Shown one piece after another: positions 1-9,570 of a stretch of 64,000 bases of DNA. The translations under genes were made by a program, and so were the position numbers. The number at the start of each line of letters is the position of its first letter. Within the stretch, counting starts at the first letter, position 1. The notes beneath the pieces are model-generated. The model had not been told where the DNA came from. It ran no database searches and saw only the letters and a list, made by a program, of their open reading frames with translations. The stretch comes from Microbacterium sp. Marseille-Q6965 (GTDB lineage: Bacteria > Actinomycetota > Actinomycetes > Actinomycetales > Microbacteriaceae): positions 310,001 to 374,000 of the forward strand of contig NZ_CAMGZA010000002.1 in NCBI RefSeq assembly GCF_946151065.1. Direction: 5' to 3'.

Positions 1-75
1 CCCCGCCGCGCTGAGCAGCACGACGGGAACGACGCCGAGCCCGACGAGGATCGGCAGGCGACCGGAGACGTACAT
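1..75 (-). CDS. DUF58 domain protein, N-terminal fragment
   Basis: Only the first 25 codons are inside the window; the rest lies off the left edge. The ATG is 3 nt after the stop of the MoxR gene. The fragment begins MYVSGRLPIL and continues into a hydrophobic stretch (VGLGVVPVVLLSAAG), which looks like the N-terminal membrane segment of actinobacterial DUF58 proteins. DUF58 proteins carry a von Willebrand-like fold and are normally encoded directly after MoxR ATPases. The call rests on that context plus the short N-terminus. Confidence 0.6.
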   Translation of the reverse strand, partial: MYVSGRLPILVGLGVVPVVLLSAAG

Positions 76-78
76 GGA

Positions 79-1137
79 TCAGATCGGGACGCGCGTCTGC
101 TGCAGCACCGAGCCCAGCACGGCGTCGACCGAGACGCCCTCGATCTCCGCGTCGGGCCGCAGCTGGATGCGGTGGCGCCACACGGGCACGAGCATCGCCT
201 GCACGTGGTCGGGGGTGATGGCCGGGTAGCCGCCCAGCCAGGCCCACGCCTTCGCCGCCGCGAGCAGGGCCGTGGCGGCGCGGGGACTGGCGCCCACCTG
301 CACCGACGGGCTCTGACGCGTGGCGCGCGCGAGGTCGACGATGTACGCCAGCACGTCGTCCGTGGCGGTCACCGCCGCCGCGGCCTCCTGCGCGGCCCGG
401 ATCTCTTCGGCGCTGACGACGGGCCGGACCTCCTCGAGCGAGCGCGGCGAGAAGCCGTCGGCGTGGCGGCGCAGCACCGCCACCTCGGCGTCCCGCGCGG
501 GCACGTCGACGATGAGCTTGATGAGGAATCGGTCCAGCTGCGCCTCGGGCAGCGTGTAGGTGCCCTCGTGCTCGATGGGGTTCTGCGTCGCGCAGACGAG
601 GAACGGGTCCGGCAGGGGGCGGGTCACACCGTCGGAGGAGACCTGGCGTTCCTCCATCGCCTCCAGCAGCGCCGACTGGGTCTTCGGGGGCGTGCGGTTG
701 ATCTCGTCGGCCAGGAGGACGTTCGTGAACACCGGCCCCTCGCGGAACTCGAACTCGCCGGTCTTGGCGTCGTAGATGAGCGATCCGGAGACGTCGCCGG
801 GCATGAGATCGGGCGTGAACTGCACGCGCTTGGTGTCGAGGCCCAGGGCCCGGCTGAACGTGCGCACCATGAGCGTCTTCGCGACGCCCGGCACGCCCTC
901 GAGCAGCACGTGGCCGCGCGCCAGCAGGGCGATGAGCAGGCCGCTGACGGCTCCCTCCTGCCCGACGACCGCCTTGCCCACCTCGTCTCGCACCCGCGCG
1001 ATCGCCTGACGCAGCTCGGACCCGCCCCCGCTCGGCGCGGGCGGGGCCGCCGGCATCGGCGGCACGGGGCCGGCCGGCTGGGGCGGGATGACGGCGGCGC
1101 GCTGCGAGGCGCCGGCGGGCGGGTAAGCGTCGGTCAT
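79..1137 (-). CDS. MoxR-family AAA+ ATPase
   Basis: 352 aa. A Pro/Ala-rich N-terminal tail (about 40 residues) precedes an AAA+ module. Walker A is GVPGVAKT at residues 81-88 and Walker B LLADEIN at 141-147, the forms typical of MoxR proteins. MoxR ATPases are thought to act as chaperones that mature or activate partner proteins, usually the neighbouring DUF58/VWA proteins. The ATG overlaps the DUF4350 stop by four bases (ATGA) and DUF58 follows after 3 nt, so the genes are co-transcribed. The substrate is unknown. Confidence 0.92.
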   Translation of the reverse strand: MTDAYPPAGASQRAAVIPPQPAGPVPPMPAAPPAPSGGGSELRQAIARVRDEVGKAVVGQEGAVSGLLIALLARGHVLLEGVPGVAKTLMVRTFSRALGLDTKRVQFTPDLMPGDVSGSLIYDAKTGEFEFREGPVFTNVLLADEINRTPPKTQSALLEAMEERQVSSDGVTRPLPDPFLVCATQNPIEHEGTYTLPEAQLDRFLIKLIVDVPARDAEVAVLRRHADGFSPRSLEEVRPVVSAEEIRAAQEAAAAVTATDDVLAYIVDLARATRQSPSVQVGASPRAATALLAAAKAWAWLGGYPAITPDHVQAMLVPVWRHRIQLRPDAEIEGVSVDAVLGSVLQQTRVPI

Positions 1138-2291
1138 GGGTGGTTCCTCTCGGAATCGATGGCCGTTTCCAGGTCGTGCAGGCGCTCGCCGAAGGCGACG
1201 AGATCCGCGTCGGTGGCGGGCTGGGCGTACAGGATCTCGTGCACGCGCGCCACGGGGGTGCCGAGCCGCACCGACACCGCGGCGGCGACCTCGTCGACCG
1301 AGGTACGCCGGTGCAGGCCGAGTCGCCGCGCCATCCGCTCGACGGCGCCACGACGCAGCAGGTCGGCGGCGTGGCGCGGATCGCGCGCGTGCTGGTAGAG
1401 CCGGGCGCGGCCCTCCAGCGTCTCGCTGCCGCGCACGGTGACGGGCAGGTCCTCGGCCACGAGAGGGCCGAATCGACGGCCCTGCCAGAGCGCCGCCGCG
1501 AGGGCGGTCACCGCCAGGAGCAGGATGGCGGGGGTGACCCACGGCGGCGTCAGAGCGCCGAGCGTATCGGGCGCATCGCCGGGCGCGATGTCGGCCTCGC
1601 TCGGCAGGTACCAGACCACCTCGCCATGCGCGCCGAGGAGGTTGAGGGCCAGGGCGGCGTTGCCGCCGTTCGCCAGGTTCTCGTTCGAGAACACGGCCGC
1701 GGCGTCGATCGCGACGAGCTCCGCGCCGCCCGCCTCGGAGGCGAGCAGGCCGTACCCGCCCTCGGTACCGGGGTAGCAGGCGACGTCCGCGTCGCCCCGC
1801 GGATAGAGACGCCCAGGGTCGATCTGGCCGGCGCGGTCGGCCTCGGGCAGGGCGCACTCCGGCTCCACGGGTTCCAGCGCGGTGCCCGCGAAGGCGGAGT
1901 CGCCGAAGAAGAGCTCGATGTCGCGAGAGGACGGCTCGATGAGCACCGTGCGCTCGGCGCGGCCGGCGATGTCCCGCAGATCGGCGTTCTCGAGGTACCA
2001 CGTGGGGCCGATCACCAGCGTGTCGTCGCCGTCCAGGGCCCGCTCGGCGTCCGAGCGCGTGTGGACGAGCTCCACGGCGACGCCGCGCTCCTCGAGAATC
2101 CGCGCCAGGGCCAACGCGCCCGTCGGGGCGGCGCTCTCGGGATCGTGCGCGTCCTTGGGGCGCCACTCCGGCGCCGACACGAAGGCCAGGGCGGTGCCGA
2201 CCACGACGATCGCGGCGATGAGCGCGATCCAGCCGCCCACCCGGCGGCGGCGGGAGAGGGTCGGATCGGACGGGGCCTCGATGACGGTCAC
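1134..2291 (-). CDS. DUF4350 domain membrane protein
   Basis: 385 aa, starting with GTG that overlaps the preceding DUF4129 stop (GTGA). One membrane helix follows a basic stretch (about residues 17-38), then an extracellular-like domain with DUF4350 features, a second helix near residue 255 and a cytoplasmic tail of about 110 residues. It sits between DUF4129 and MoxR, the usual place for DUF4350 in actinobacterial moxR operons. The function is unknown; context suggests a membrane complex served by the MoxR ATPase. Confidence 0.8.
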   Translation of the reverse strand: MTVIEAPSDPTLSRRRRVGGWIALIAAIVVVGTALAFVSAPEWRPKDAHDPESAAPTGALALARILEERGVAVELVHTRSDAERALDGDDTLVIGPTWYLENADLRDIAGRAERTVLIEPSSRDIELFFGDSAFAGTALEPVEPECALPEADRAGQIDPGRLYPRGDADVACYPGTEGGYGLLASEAGGAELVAIDAAAVFSNENLANGGNAALALNLLGAHGEVVWYLPSEADIAPGDAPDTLGALTPPWVTPAILLLAVTALAAALWQGRRFGPLVAEDLPVTVRGSETLEGRARLYQHARDPRHAADLLRRGAVERMARRLGLHRRTSVDEVAAAVSVRLGTPVARVHEILYAQPATDADLVAFGERLHDLETAIDSERNHP

Positions 2292-2971
2292 GCGTCCACC
2301 CGCTCGGCGTCGTCTCGCGCCCCGCCCAGCGCATCCGCAAGGCGCGCGGGGCGCGTCCGCGCGATCTCGTCGTCGACGCCCGCGACGGCGGCGTACATCT
2401 GCGCGGTGCCGCGGCGGCGCAGATAGCGCACGTCGTCGAACGCGACGGCTCCGTCGTGAAGGCGGTCGGCATGGGCCGGGAAGAACGGGCTCGCCGCCGC
2501 CGCGAGCGCCTGCGCCGTGGTGCCGGGAAGGGCGTCGAGCACGTCGCGCTCCTCGAGGCCGCGGGCGAGCGCGCGGTATCGCTCGATGACGGCCTGATCC
2601 CACCGCCCGGCGGCGGCGTGCTCGGCGGCGGAGGCCCGCAGCTCGGCGGCACTGCGCGCCTCGTCATCGCCGAACAGCACGGAGGACGCGCGGCCGTCGG
2701 CCCGATGCGCCCGCCGGGGCCGACCCCAGATGAGCAGGCCGAGCACGACGACAGCCGCGATCACGCCGATCACCACGAGCAGGAGCGCGGGGCTCCATTC
2801 GGCGCCCACGCCGGTGCGGAAGAGGTTCGAGACGAACTCGCCGACGGCCTGCGCGATCCGGTCGATCAGCGTCGGCTCCGCGGCGTCATAGACCGGGTCG
2901 GACAGCTCGCGCTCCGCCCATTCGCGCGCCTCGTCGGGGCCGGGCGTCACGGGGATCTGCACGGGGATCAC
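2288..2971 (-). CDS. DUF4129 domain membrane protein
   Basis: 227 aa. The start chosen is the GTG at 2971. Its GTGA overlaps the stop of the upstream membrane protein gene at 2968-2970 once that gene's tail is read in the right frame, matching the four-base overlaps in the rest of this operon. A single helix (about residues 57-77) is followed by a soluble C-terminal region with the DUF4129 pattern of Ala/Arg-rich helices. DUF4129 is often associated with transglutaminase-like and MoxR/DUF58 genes. Function unknown. Confidence 0.75.
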   Translation of the reverse strand: MIPVQIPVTPGPDEAREWAERELSDPVYDAAEPTLIDRIAQAVGEFVSNLFRTGVGAEWSPALLLVVIGVIAAVVVLGLLIWGRPRRAHRADGRASSVLFGDDEARSAAELRASAAEHAAAGRWDQAVIERYRALARGLEERDVLDALPGTTAQALAAAASPFFPAHADRLHDGAVAFDDVRYLRRRGTAQMYAAVAGVDDEIARTRPARLADALGGARDDAERVDA

Positions 2972-4424
2972 GACGACGGGGTTCCCCCCTCGCGCCGCGT
3001 GCCGTCGCCCCACGGCGGCGTCGCCGGCGCGGGGTCGGGCTGCGCCGGGAAGGGCGGCCGGCCGAAGGGCGCCGGCGGGGGCGGCGCGCCGGGGGGGACG
3101 GGGGACGGGGGACGGGCGGCGCATACGGCGGCTGCCCGGCCGGCGGTGCCGGTTGTCCGGCGGGCGACGGGGGTACGGAGGGGCATACGCGGGCTGCCCG
3201 TATGGCGGAGCCGGCTGCCCGTACGGCGGCGGGTAGGCCGGCGGCGCGTACGCGGGCGGCACCTGCGGCGGCGCGGGCGGGTAGGCGCCGGGCGCCGCGT
3301 AGCCGCCCGGTGCGGGGGTGGCCGCCCCGCCCGTCCCCGCCTGCGACGTAGGTGGGCCCAGACGGCCGAACGGGGGCGACGGCCTGCGGGTCGTAGGCGT
3401 ATGGATCCTCGAGCGCCGTGTCTCCGGCGTCGCGCCGCTCGATGTACCGCTGCATCCGCAGGTCGATCCCCTCGCGGCGCATGCGCAGGTCGAGGTACAC
3501 GAGCACGGCCGAGGTGCCCTGCACCACGACGGCGATCGACTGGACGAGGAACGTCACGACCTGGGCGAGCAGCACGCTCACGATGCCGGAGACGATCGCG
3601 GCGACCCCCTGGTCGCCCGTGGGGGCGAAGGTGGGCACGAGCAGTGACGTGAGGAGCGTGAACGGCATGCCGACGATCGAGGCGGCCGTGCTCATGATCA
3701 GGGAGATCAGCACGATCACCCCGAACGTCGGCCAGAACCGGCCGCGCGTGAGCGTCCAGGCCCGGCCGATGGCGCGGAAGACGCCGGCGCCCTCGAGGAC
3801 GATGGCCGACGGGGCCACGTACAACTTGGTCGTCAGCCACACCCCGACCAGGATCCCGCCGAACACGGCGAGCAGGATCAGCACGACGGCGGCGACGGGG
3901 CCGGCGTCGCCCAGGGCGACGGCCAGGCCCGCGATCCCGGCGACGGCCAGGCCGATGAGCAGCACCGCGGCGAGCAGGACGAGCAGCTGGTAGCCGAGCA
4001 GCCGCCAGAACGCGGGCTTCACGCGGCGCCAGATCATCCCCAGCGTGGCGCGCTCGCCGAGGGCGGCGTGCGAGACCTCGCCGATGACGACGCCCTGCAC
4101 GATCACGCCCATCACTCCGAGACCGATCGCGACCAGCAGCGTCGCGGCGCCCGTGATGAGGGTGGCGCCGGCCGTGATGGCCTCCCGATCCGCCCAGTCC
4201 GTGACGGTCTCCAGGCGCGAGAACGTGAGGAACGCGACGCCGCCGATGATGAGCAGGCCTAGGAGCGTCGAGACCATCTGCACGACCATCGCGAAGCCCA
4301 GCAGCACCTTGGGGTTACCGCGCAGCGCCGCGAACGACTTGCCCAGGATGGTCCCGAACCCCAGGGGCTGCAGCGGGATCAGCCCGCCCCTCGGGGCCGG
4401 CGTCCACGTCGATGACCCGCTCAT
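2968..4424 (-). CDS. Polytopic membrane protein with Pro/Tyr/Gln-rich tail (apparent frameshifts)
   Basis: Starts at ATG 4424 (GGGGAGGG upstream). The first 330 or so residues are intact and contain six or more hydrophobic segments, resembling the membrane domain of glycerophosphoryl diester phosphodiesterase-like proteins, with no catalytic phosphodiesterase domain visible. The tail is a low-complexity repeat of PPYGQPA and PAYAPP units whose open frame changes three times: near 3305-3345, at the G5 run 3169-3173, and at the G7 run 3091-3097. Correcting one extra and two missing bases restores a single frame ending at 2968, exactly overlapping the next start. As written, the first frame instead runs to a stop at 2886. 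First gene of the minus-strand operon. Confidence 0.7.
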
Positions 4425-4510
4425 GCCGCCCTCCCCGTCGACCTCATTCGAAGCCCATCGTTCCACACTTCGCGGGGCCGTCGAGGGGCCGGGCGGCGGG
4501 GGGCGTCCGA

Positions 4511-4516
4511 TACGCT
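4511..4516 (+). promoter_or_regulatory. -10 box of mtrA (leaderless)
   Basis: TACGCT fits TANNNT and lies 6 nt before the GTG of mtrA, so transcription would begin at or next to the start codon. No Shine-Dalgarno sequence is present. Confidence 0.65.
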
Positions 4517-4522
4517 GATCGG

Positions 4523-5203
4523 GTGACAGCCCGCATCCTCGTGGTGGACGACGATACCGCTCTGGCCGAGATGATCGGCATCGTGCTGCGGACCGAGGGA
4601 TTCGACACCGTGTTCTGCGCCGACGGCGCGCAGGCGGTCGACGTGTGGCGTGACGAGCGGCCCGACCTCGTGCTCCTCGATCTGATGCTGCCCGGCAAGG
4701 ACGGCATCGAGATCTGCACCGACATCCGCCGGGAGTCCGGCGTCCCCATCATCATGCTCACCGCCCGCTCCGACACGGCCGATGTCGTCAACGGCCTGGA
4801 GGCCGGCGCCGACGACTACATCGTCAAGCCGTTCAACCCCAAGGAGCTCGTCGCGCGGATCCGCACCCGCCTGCGCCCCGTCACGGAGGCGGTCAACGAC
4901 AACCTGCGCGTCGGTGACCTCACGATCGACGTCGCCGCCCACGAGGTGCGCCGCGGCGATACCCTCATCTCCCTCACGCCGCTCGAGTTCGAGCTGCTCG
5001 TGGCGCTCGCCTCGAAGCCCAACCAGGTGTTCTCGCGCGAGATGCTCCTGGAACAGGTGTGGGGCTACCACTACAAGGCCGACACGCGTCTCGTGAACGT
5101 GCACGTGCAGCGGCTGCGCTCGAAGGTGGAGCGCGACCCGGACGACCCGAAGATCGTGATGACGGTGCGCGGCGTCGGGTACCGCGCCGGCGCCGCCGTC
5201 TGA
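4523..5203 (+). CDS. mtrA: MtrA response regulator
   Basis: 226 aa OmpR/PhoB-type regulator. The receiver domain has the acidic pocket D9-D11, phospho-acceptor D53 (in LLDLMLPG) and a Lys in the KPFNPKEL segment. The C-terminal winged helix ends with the usual GVGYRAG. It is followed 25 nt later by an MtrB-like kinase and then LpqB, the conserved actinobacterial mtrAB-lpqB order. MtrA controls cell-wall, division and osmotic-response genes in other Actinobacteria. The GTG at 4523 is chosen because the family begins with TARILVVDDD. Confidence 0.96.
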   Translation: MTARILVVDDDTALAEMIGIVLRTEGFDTVFCADGAQAVDVWRDERPDLVLLDLMLPGKDGIEICTDIRRESGVPIIMLTARSDTADVVNGLEAGADDYIVKPFNPKELVARIRTRLRPVTEAVNDNLRVGDLTIDVAAHEVRRGDTLISLTPLEFELLVALASKPNQVFSREMLLEQVWGYHYKADTRLVNVHVQRLRSKVERDPDDPKIVMTVRGVGYRAGAAV

Positions 5204-5228
5204 GCCGACGGCCCCAGGTGGCCCGCGC

Positions 5229-6959
5229 ATGCCCGTGAACCCCCGCGTCGGACCGTCCGCCGCCGCGACCGGTGCCTCCCCGATCACGGGATCGGCCGCG
5301 ACCGCGACGATCGGCGTGCTGTCCGGCCCGCGCGCCTGGGTGTCGATGATCGCGCGGATGTGGACCGGATCCCTCCGGTTCCGCACCACGCTCGTCGCGG
5401 TCGCCGCCACCATGGTCGCCGTGACGATCGCGTGCGTGTGGATGGCGGCGCAGATCCAGACCGACCTGTTCGAGTCCCGCCGCGACCAGGTGCTGCAGGA
5501 CGCCAGTCGCGCCATCAGTGCCGCGCAGACGGAGCTGGACTCGTCGGGACAGGTGGAGCGCGAGCGAAGCGCCCTGCAGGGCCTGATGAGCCGCGCGCGC
5601 CAGATCCTCGTGGAGCAGTCGGGCACCTCGAGCGTGGCGTGGTTCCGCGTGGAGAGCACGCCCTCGCAGGTGGCGCCGCAGAACCAGGGCGCGCGCGATC
5701 TGCCCTCGGAGCTCATCTCGGCCGGTCTGCGCGAGCGCGTCGGCTCCTCGGTCGAGGGGCAGTGGTGGCAATCGGTGGAGCTGCGCGACGAGGACGGCCG
5801 CGCCGTGCCCGGCATCGTCGTCGGTCAGCAGCTGACGCTGCCCGGCGTCGGGGGGTATGGCGTCTACTTCGGGTATGACCTGAGCGCGTCCGACGAGACG
5901 CTGCTGTTCGTGCAGCGGACGCTGTGGATCGCGGGCGTCGTGCTCGTGCTCATCATGGGACTGGTCACGTGGCTCGTGCTGCGCTCGGTCGCCGAGCCGA
6001 TCGTGGAGGTCGCCGAGACCAGCCGCCGCCTCGCGAGCGGAGACCTCAAGGTGCGTATCGACGTGCACGGCGAGGACGAGATCGCCGTGCTGGGTCGCTC
6101 GTTCAACCAGATGGCCGACAGCATCGAGCGGCAGATCGGGGAACTCGCCGAGCTCTCCCTCGTGCAGCAGCGCTTCGTCTCCGATGTCTCGCACGAGCTG
6201 CGCACGCCGCTGACGACGATCCGGCTCGCGGCCGACATGCTCAACGACCGTCGGGAGGCGTTCGATCCGGCCACCGGGCGGGCGGCCGAGCTGCTGCACG
6301 AGCAGGTGGCGCGCTTCGAGCAGCTGCTCACCGATCTGCTCGAGATCAGCCGGTACGACGCCGGCTCGGTGGAGCTGGCGCTGGAGGCGCGCCCGCTGGC
6401 GCAGCTGACCGAGGAGGTCGTCGAGTCGATGCGCCCGCTCGCTCAGCAGCACGACACGGAGTTGCGGATCGTCGCGCCGGGTGGGCACGGGCCGGTCGAC
6501 ATGGACCCGCGCCGCATCCGCCGCATCCTGCGCAACCTCATCGGCAACGCCATCGAGCACGGCGAGGGGCGGCCGATCGTCGTCACCGTCGACAGTGACG
6601 AGGACGCGGTGGCCGTGGGCGTGCGCGACTACGGGATGGGCATGTCTGCGGAGGAGAGTCAGCGCGTGTTCGACCGGTTCTGGCGGGCGGACCCCTCCCG
6701 GCGGCGCACGATCGGGGGCACCGGGCTGGGCCTGTCCATCGCCCTCGGGGATGCGAAGCTGCACGGCGGCACGCTCGAGGTGTGGTCGGCGCTGGGACGC
6801 GGCACGAACTTCGTGCTCACGCTGCCGCGCCGGCCCGGCGTCGAGCTGCTCTCGTCGCCCGTGCCGACGGAACCGCGCGGCGACGACCCCACGCCCGACG
6901 AGATCATCGCGACGGCCGGTTCGGAGCCCTCGCGCACCGAGGGGGAGGACGCGCGATGA
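5229..6959 (+). CDS. mtrB: MtrB sensor histidine kinase
   Basis: 576 aa. Two membrane helices (about residues 55-78 and 232-256) bracket a large extracellular sensor region, followed by HAMP, a dimerisation domain with the phospho-acceptor His322 in VSDVSHELRTPL, and an ATPase domain with N box (NLIGNAIEHG), G1 (DYGMGMS) and G2 (GGTGLGLSIA). It is the partner of the upstream MtrA. The stop overlaps the lpqB start by four bases. An AGGTGG lies 7 nt before the ATG. The first 40 residues are low complexity and the start could be somewhat downstream. Confidence 0.95.
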   Translation: MPVNPRVGPSAAATGASPITGSAATATIGVLSGPRAWVSMIARMWTGSLRFRTTLVAVAATMVAVTIACVWMAAQIQTDLFESRRDQVLQDASRAISAAQTELDSSGQVERERSALQGLMSRARQILVEQSGTSSVAWFRVESTPSQVAPQNQGARDLPSELISAGLRERVGSSVEGQWWQSVELRDEDGRAVPGIVVGQQLTLPGVGGYGVYFGYDLSASDETLLFVQRTLWIAGVVLVLIMGLVTWLVLRSVAEPIVEVAETSRRLASGDLKVRIDVHGEDEIAVLGRSFNQMADSIERQIGELAELSLVQQRFVSDVSHELRTPLTTIRLAADMLNDRREAFDPATGRAAELLHEQVARFEQLLTDLLEISRYDAGSVELALEARPLAQLTEEVVESMRPLAQQHDTELRIVAPGGHGPVDMDPRRIRRILRNLIGNAIEHGEGRPIVVTVDSDEDAVAVGVRDYGMGMSAEESQRVFDRFWRADPSRRRTIGGTGLGLSIALGDAKLHGGTLEVWSALGRGTNFVLTLPRRPGVELLSSPVPTEPRGDDPTPDEIIATAGSEPSRTEGEDAR

Positions 6960-8686
6960 GGCGCAGGGGAAGGATCGCGGCCGCGCTGCTCGCGCTCGCC
7001 GTGGCGCTCGCCGGATGCGCCGGGCTCCCGACGAGCGGTCCCGTGAACCCGGGGCTGTCCGCGGACGAGGTGCCCGAGCACGACTTCCTGTACTACCCGG
7101 AGGGGCCCGCGCCCGGTTCCACCCCGGAGCAGATCGTGCAGGGCTTCGTGGAGGCGGCCACCAGCCCCGCCGGCGACTGGGCGACGGCGAGGGAGTTCCT
7201 CACCTCCGACTTCGCCGCGCAGTGGCAGCCGGGCTCGCATGTCGCCATCGACGCGACGAGCGCCCGCGAGTACGACGCGAGCGCGTTGGAGACGGAGGGC
7301 GTCGTCTCCCTGCGCATCGGGCAGATCGCCGCCGTCGACGCGCGGGGCGTGTACGGCACCGCCACACAGCCCGAGCAGGAGCTGCGCTACCAGGTGGCAC
7401 AGGGTGACGACGGCGAGTGGCGGATCGCGCAGGCGCCGCAGGGGATCGTGCTCGATCGCGACTACTTCGCGAACGTGTACAGCGACTTCACCCTCACCTT
7501 CTACGACCCCGCGCACCGGTACCTCGTGCCGGACGTCCGCTGGTTCCCCGAGGCGTCGACCGGCCCGACCCGGCTGGTCGCCGAACTGCTGCGCGGCCCC
7601 AGCGCCGCCCTGCAGGGCGCGGCCAGCACCGCCTTCCCCTCGGGCGCTCAGCTGGCGAGCGGGGCCGTCATCGCGATCGATGATTCGGGCGTGGCCGACA
7701 TCCCGTTGCGCGGGATCGCCTCCGACGTCGACGCCTTCGTCGTCTCGCGCATGCGCGCGCAGATCACCGCCACCCTCGCGAGCGTCGGAGCGCAGGGCGT
7801 GCGGCTGCGCGTGGGTGCCGCCGAGCTCTCGGCGGAGGAGTACGACCCCTGGCCGACGCGACCGGACCCGCGCGCGCTCGTGCTCGGCGGGGAGGAGGAC
7901 GAGCCGGCGTTCGGCTTCCTCACCGACGGAGAGATCCTCGCCATCGACGGCCTCTCGGAAGCCGTCACGTCCTCCGCGGTGCCGGAACCGGAGGCCATCA
8001 GCGTGGCACCGGACCGCGAATCGGCCATCGTGTGGGGCGCGAGCGGCGCGGTCGTCCGCGTGGGATCCGACGGGACCGCTCTGCTGCTGGACGACCGCGA
8101 TGACCTCATCGAGCCGACCCTCGACCCCGACGGTTACACGTGGACGCTTCCCGGCAACCAGCCGGACCAGCTGACCGCGACCGGTCCGGACGGAACCGTC
8201 GTGCTCACCACGCAGATGCCGCGGACGGAAGAGATGTCGATCGCGACGGTCGAGTCGATCGCCGTCTCGCGCGACGGCACCCGCCTCGCGGCGCTCGTCA
8301 CGGCCGCCGGTGGAACCTCCTGGGCCATCGTGGCGCCCGTCTCGCGGGACGGCGACGGCGTTCCCACGGGCGTGGGCGCCGCCTCCGTGCTCGCCGCGCT
8401 CGACGGTCCCGGCGTCGACGTGGAGTGGCTCGACGACGCGAGCATCGGCGTGGTCTCCCGAGACGGCATGGAGATCGAGGTCCTGGAGCAGCGCATCGGG
8501 GGCCCCGGCACACGCATGTCGGCACCCGCCGACGTGGTCGGGATCGCCGCCGGCACGCAGGACTCGTCGATCCGGCTCATCGACAGCGTCGGAGGCCTGC
8601 ACGTGCGCCGCGGCTCGGCATGGGTGAAGGCGGCGGAGGGCATCGCCGTGCTGGCCACGGACGTCGGGGCGCCCCGCTCCGAGTGA
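6956..8686 (+). CDS. lpqB: LpqB-like lipoprotein, MtrAB accessory
   Basis: 576 aa. A basic N-terminus and hydrophobic segment end in the lipobox VALAGC with the lipidated Cys21. A GerMN-type domain occupies the middle (about residues 190-290), followed by a beta-propeller-like C-terminal half rich in repeated VAPDRES/AVSRDGTR-type segments. LpqB is a membrane lipoprotein that modulates MtrAB signalling in mycobacteria. The ATGA overlap with mtrB implies translational coupling and matched dosage. Confidence 0.94.
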   Translation: MRRRGRIAAALLALAVALAGCAGLPTSGPVNPGLSADEVPEHDFLYYPEGPAPGSTPEQIVQGFVEAATSPAGDWATAREFLTSDFAAQWQPGSHVAIDATSAREYDASALETEGVVSLRIGQIAAVDARGVYGTATQPEQELRYQVAQGDDGEWRIAQAPQGIVLDRDYFANVYSDFTLTFYDPAHRYLVPDVRWFPEASTGPTRLVAELLRGPSAALQGAASTAFPSGAQLASGAVIAIDDSGVADIPLRGIASDVDAFVVSRMRAQITATLASVGAQGVRLRVGAAELSAEEYDPWPTRPDPRALVLGGEEDEPAFGFLTDGEILAIDGLSEAVTSSAVPEPEAISVAPDRESAIVWGASGAVVRVGSDGTALLLDDRDDLIEPTLDPDGYTWTLPGNQPDQLTATGPDGTVVLTTQMPRTEEMSIATVESIAVSRDGTRLAALVTAAGGTSWAIVAPVSRDGDGVPTGVGAASVLAALDGPGVDVEWLDDASIGVVSRDGMEIEVLEQRIGGPGTRMSAPADVVGIAAGTQDSSIRLIDSVGGLHVRRGSAWVKAAEGIAVLATDVGAPRSE

Positions 8687-8782
8687 GGCCTCGCGCCGCT
8701 CACGTGCGACCGGGGCGGGCCGCGAACTCACAGACCGAGGCAGGACGCGCCGCGTGACCGTGCGACGCGGCAGGCTGGCGGC

Positions 8783-9448
8783 ATGACGCTGCCGCTCGCC
8801 GTTCGAACCGCGTTCTCCGAGGCGGCGGGCCTCGTCCTGCCCGTGTGGTGTGCCGGCTGCGACCACCCGGGCATCACCCTGTGCGGGCCGTGCCGGGAGG
8901 CCCTCACGCCGGCGGTGAACCGCCGCGAGCTGCCCGACGGCACACCGGTGTACGCCGGCCTGACCTACGGCGGACCGGCCGCGCGGGTCATCGGCGCCCT
9001 CAAGGAGCAGGGGCGCACCGGGCTCGCGGCCGCCTGCGCGCCGGCCATGCGGGAGGCGCTGGCTGCGGCGGCCGCACCCGGCGCGGCCTCGGTGGTCGCG
9101 GTCGCGGTGCCCACCTCGCGCGCGGCCTTCCGTCGACGGGGTTATCGCGTGCCCGAGCTCCTCGCGCGCCGCGCGGGGGTGCCGGTCGTGCGGGCGCTGG
9201 CCTGGTCGCGCGCGGTGGCTGATCAGCGCGCGTTGAGCCGCGACGACCGGCGGCTCAACGTCGCCGGGGCGATGCGGGCACGCCGCGGCGCAACGCGCGG
9301 GCTCGGCCCCGTCGTGCTCGTCGACGACGTCGTCACGACGGGCGCGACGCTGAGCGAGGCGCGCAGAATACTCGACGCGGCGGGCGTTCCCGTGGTCGGC
9401 GCGGCGGTGCTCGCAGCCGCACAGCGGCGGCCCGGCGGATCCGGATGA
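8783..9448 (+). CDS. ComF-family phosphoribosyltransferase-like protein
   Basis: 221 aa. An N-terminal zinc-ribbon-like region has Cys pairs CAGC and CGPC, and the C-terminal phosphoribosyltransferase fold carries the PRPP loop VVLVDDVVTTGAT. ComF is needed for DNA uptake in competent bacteria, but the actinobacterial homologue downstream of lpqB has no established role. A near-consensus -10 (CAGGCT, 8771-8776) sits 6 nt before the ATG, so it may be leaderless. Confidence 0.88.
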   Translation: MTLPLAVRTAFSEAAGLVLPVWCAGCDHPGITLCGPCREALTPAVNRRELPDGTPVYAGLTYGGPAARVIGALKEQGRTGLAAACAPAMREALAAAAAPGAASVVAVAVPTSRAAFRRRGYRVPELLARRAGVPVVRALAWSRAVADQRALSRDDRRLNVAGAMRARRGATRGLGPVVLVDDVVTTGATLSEARRILDAAGVPVVGAAVLAAAQRRPGGSG

Positions 9449-9490
9449 AACCCTCCGGATTGGGGTGGTGACATCGCGGCGGGCCGGGGC

Positions 9491-9496
9491 TAGCGT
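9491..9496 (+). promoter_or_regulatory. Possible -10 box of the hibernation factor gene
   Basis: TAGCGT lies about 75 nt before the ATG, giving a leader of roughly 68 nt that ends in a GGAGG ribosome site at 9561. No clear -35 was seen. Confidence 0.45.
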
Positions 9497-9570
9497 GGGT
9501 GCACCAGGCGACGGAAACGTCGTTCGACAGGGGCTCGGCCCCCGGGGTCGAGCCGGACAGGGAGGCTCAG

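Noticed and set aside
2886..2967. Natural C-terminus of the first membrane protein at 2886
   Set aside because: It depends on the uncorrected frame, turns into Arg-rich sequence typical of a wrong frame, and would overlap the DUF4129 gene by about 85 bases while the rest of the operon overlaps by four.
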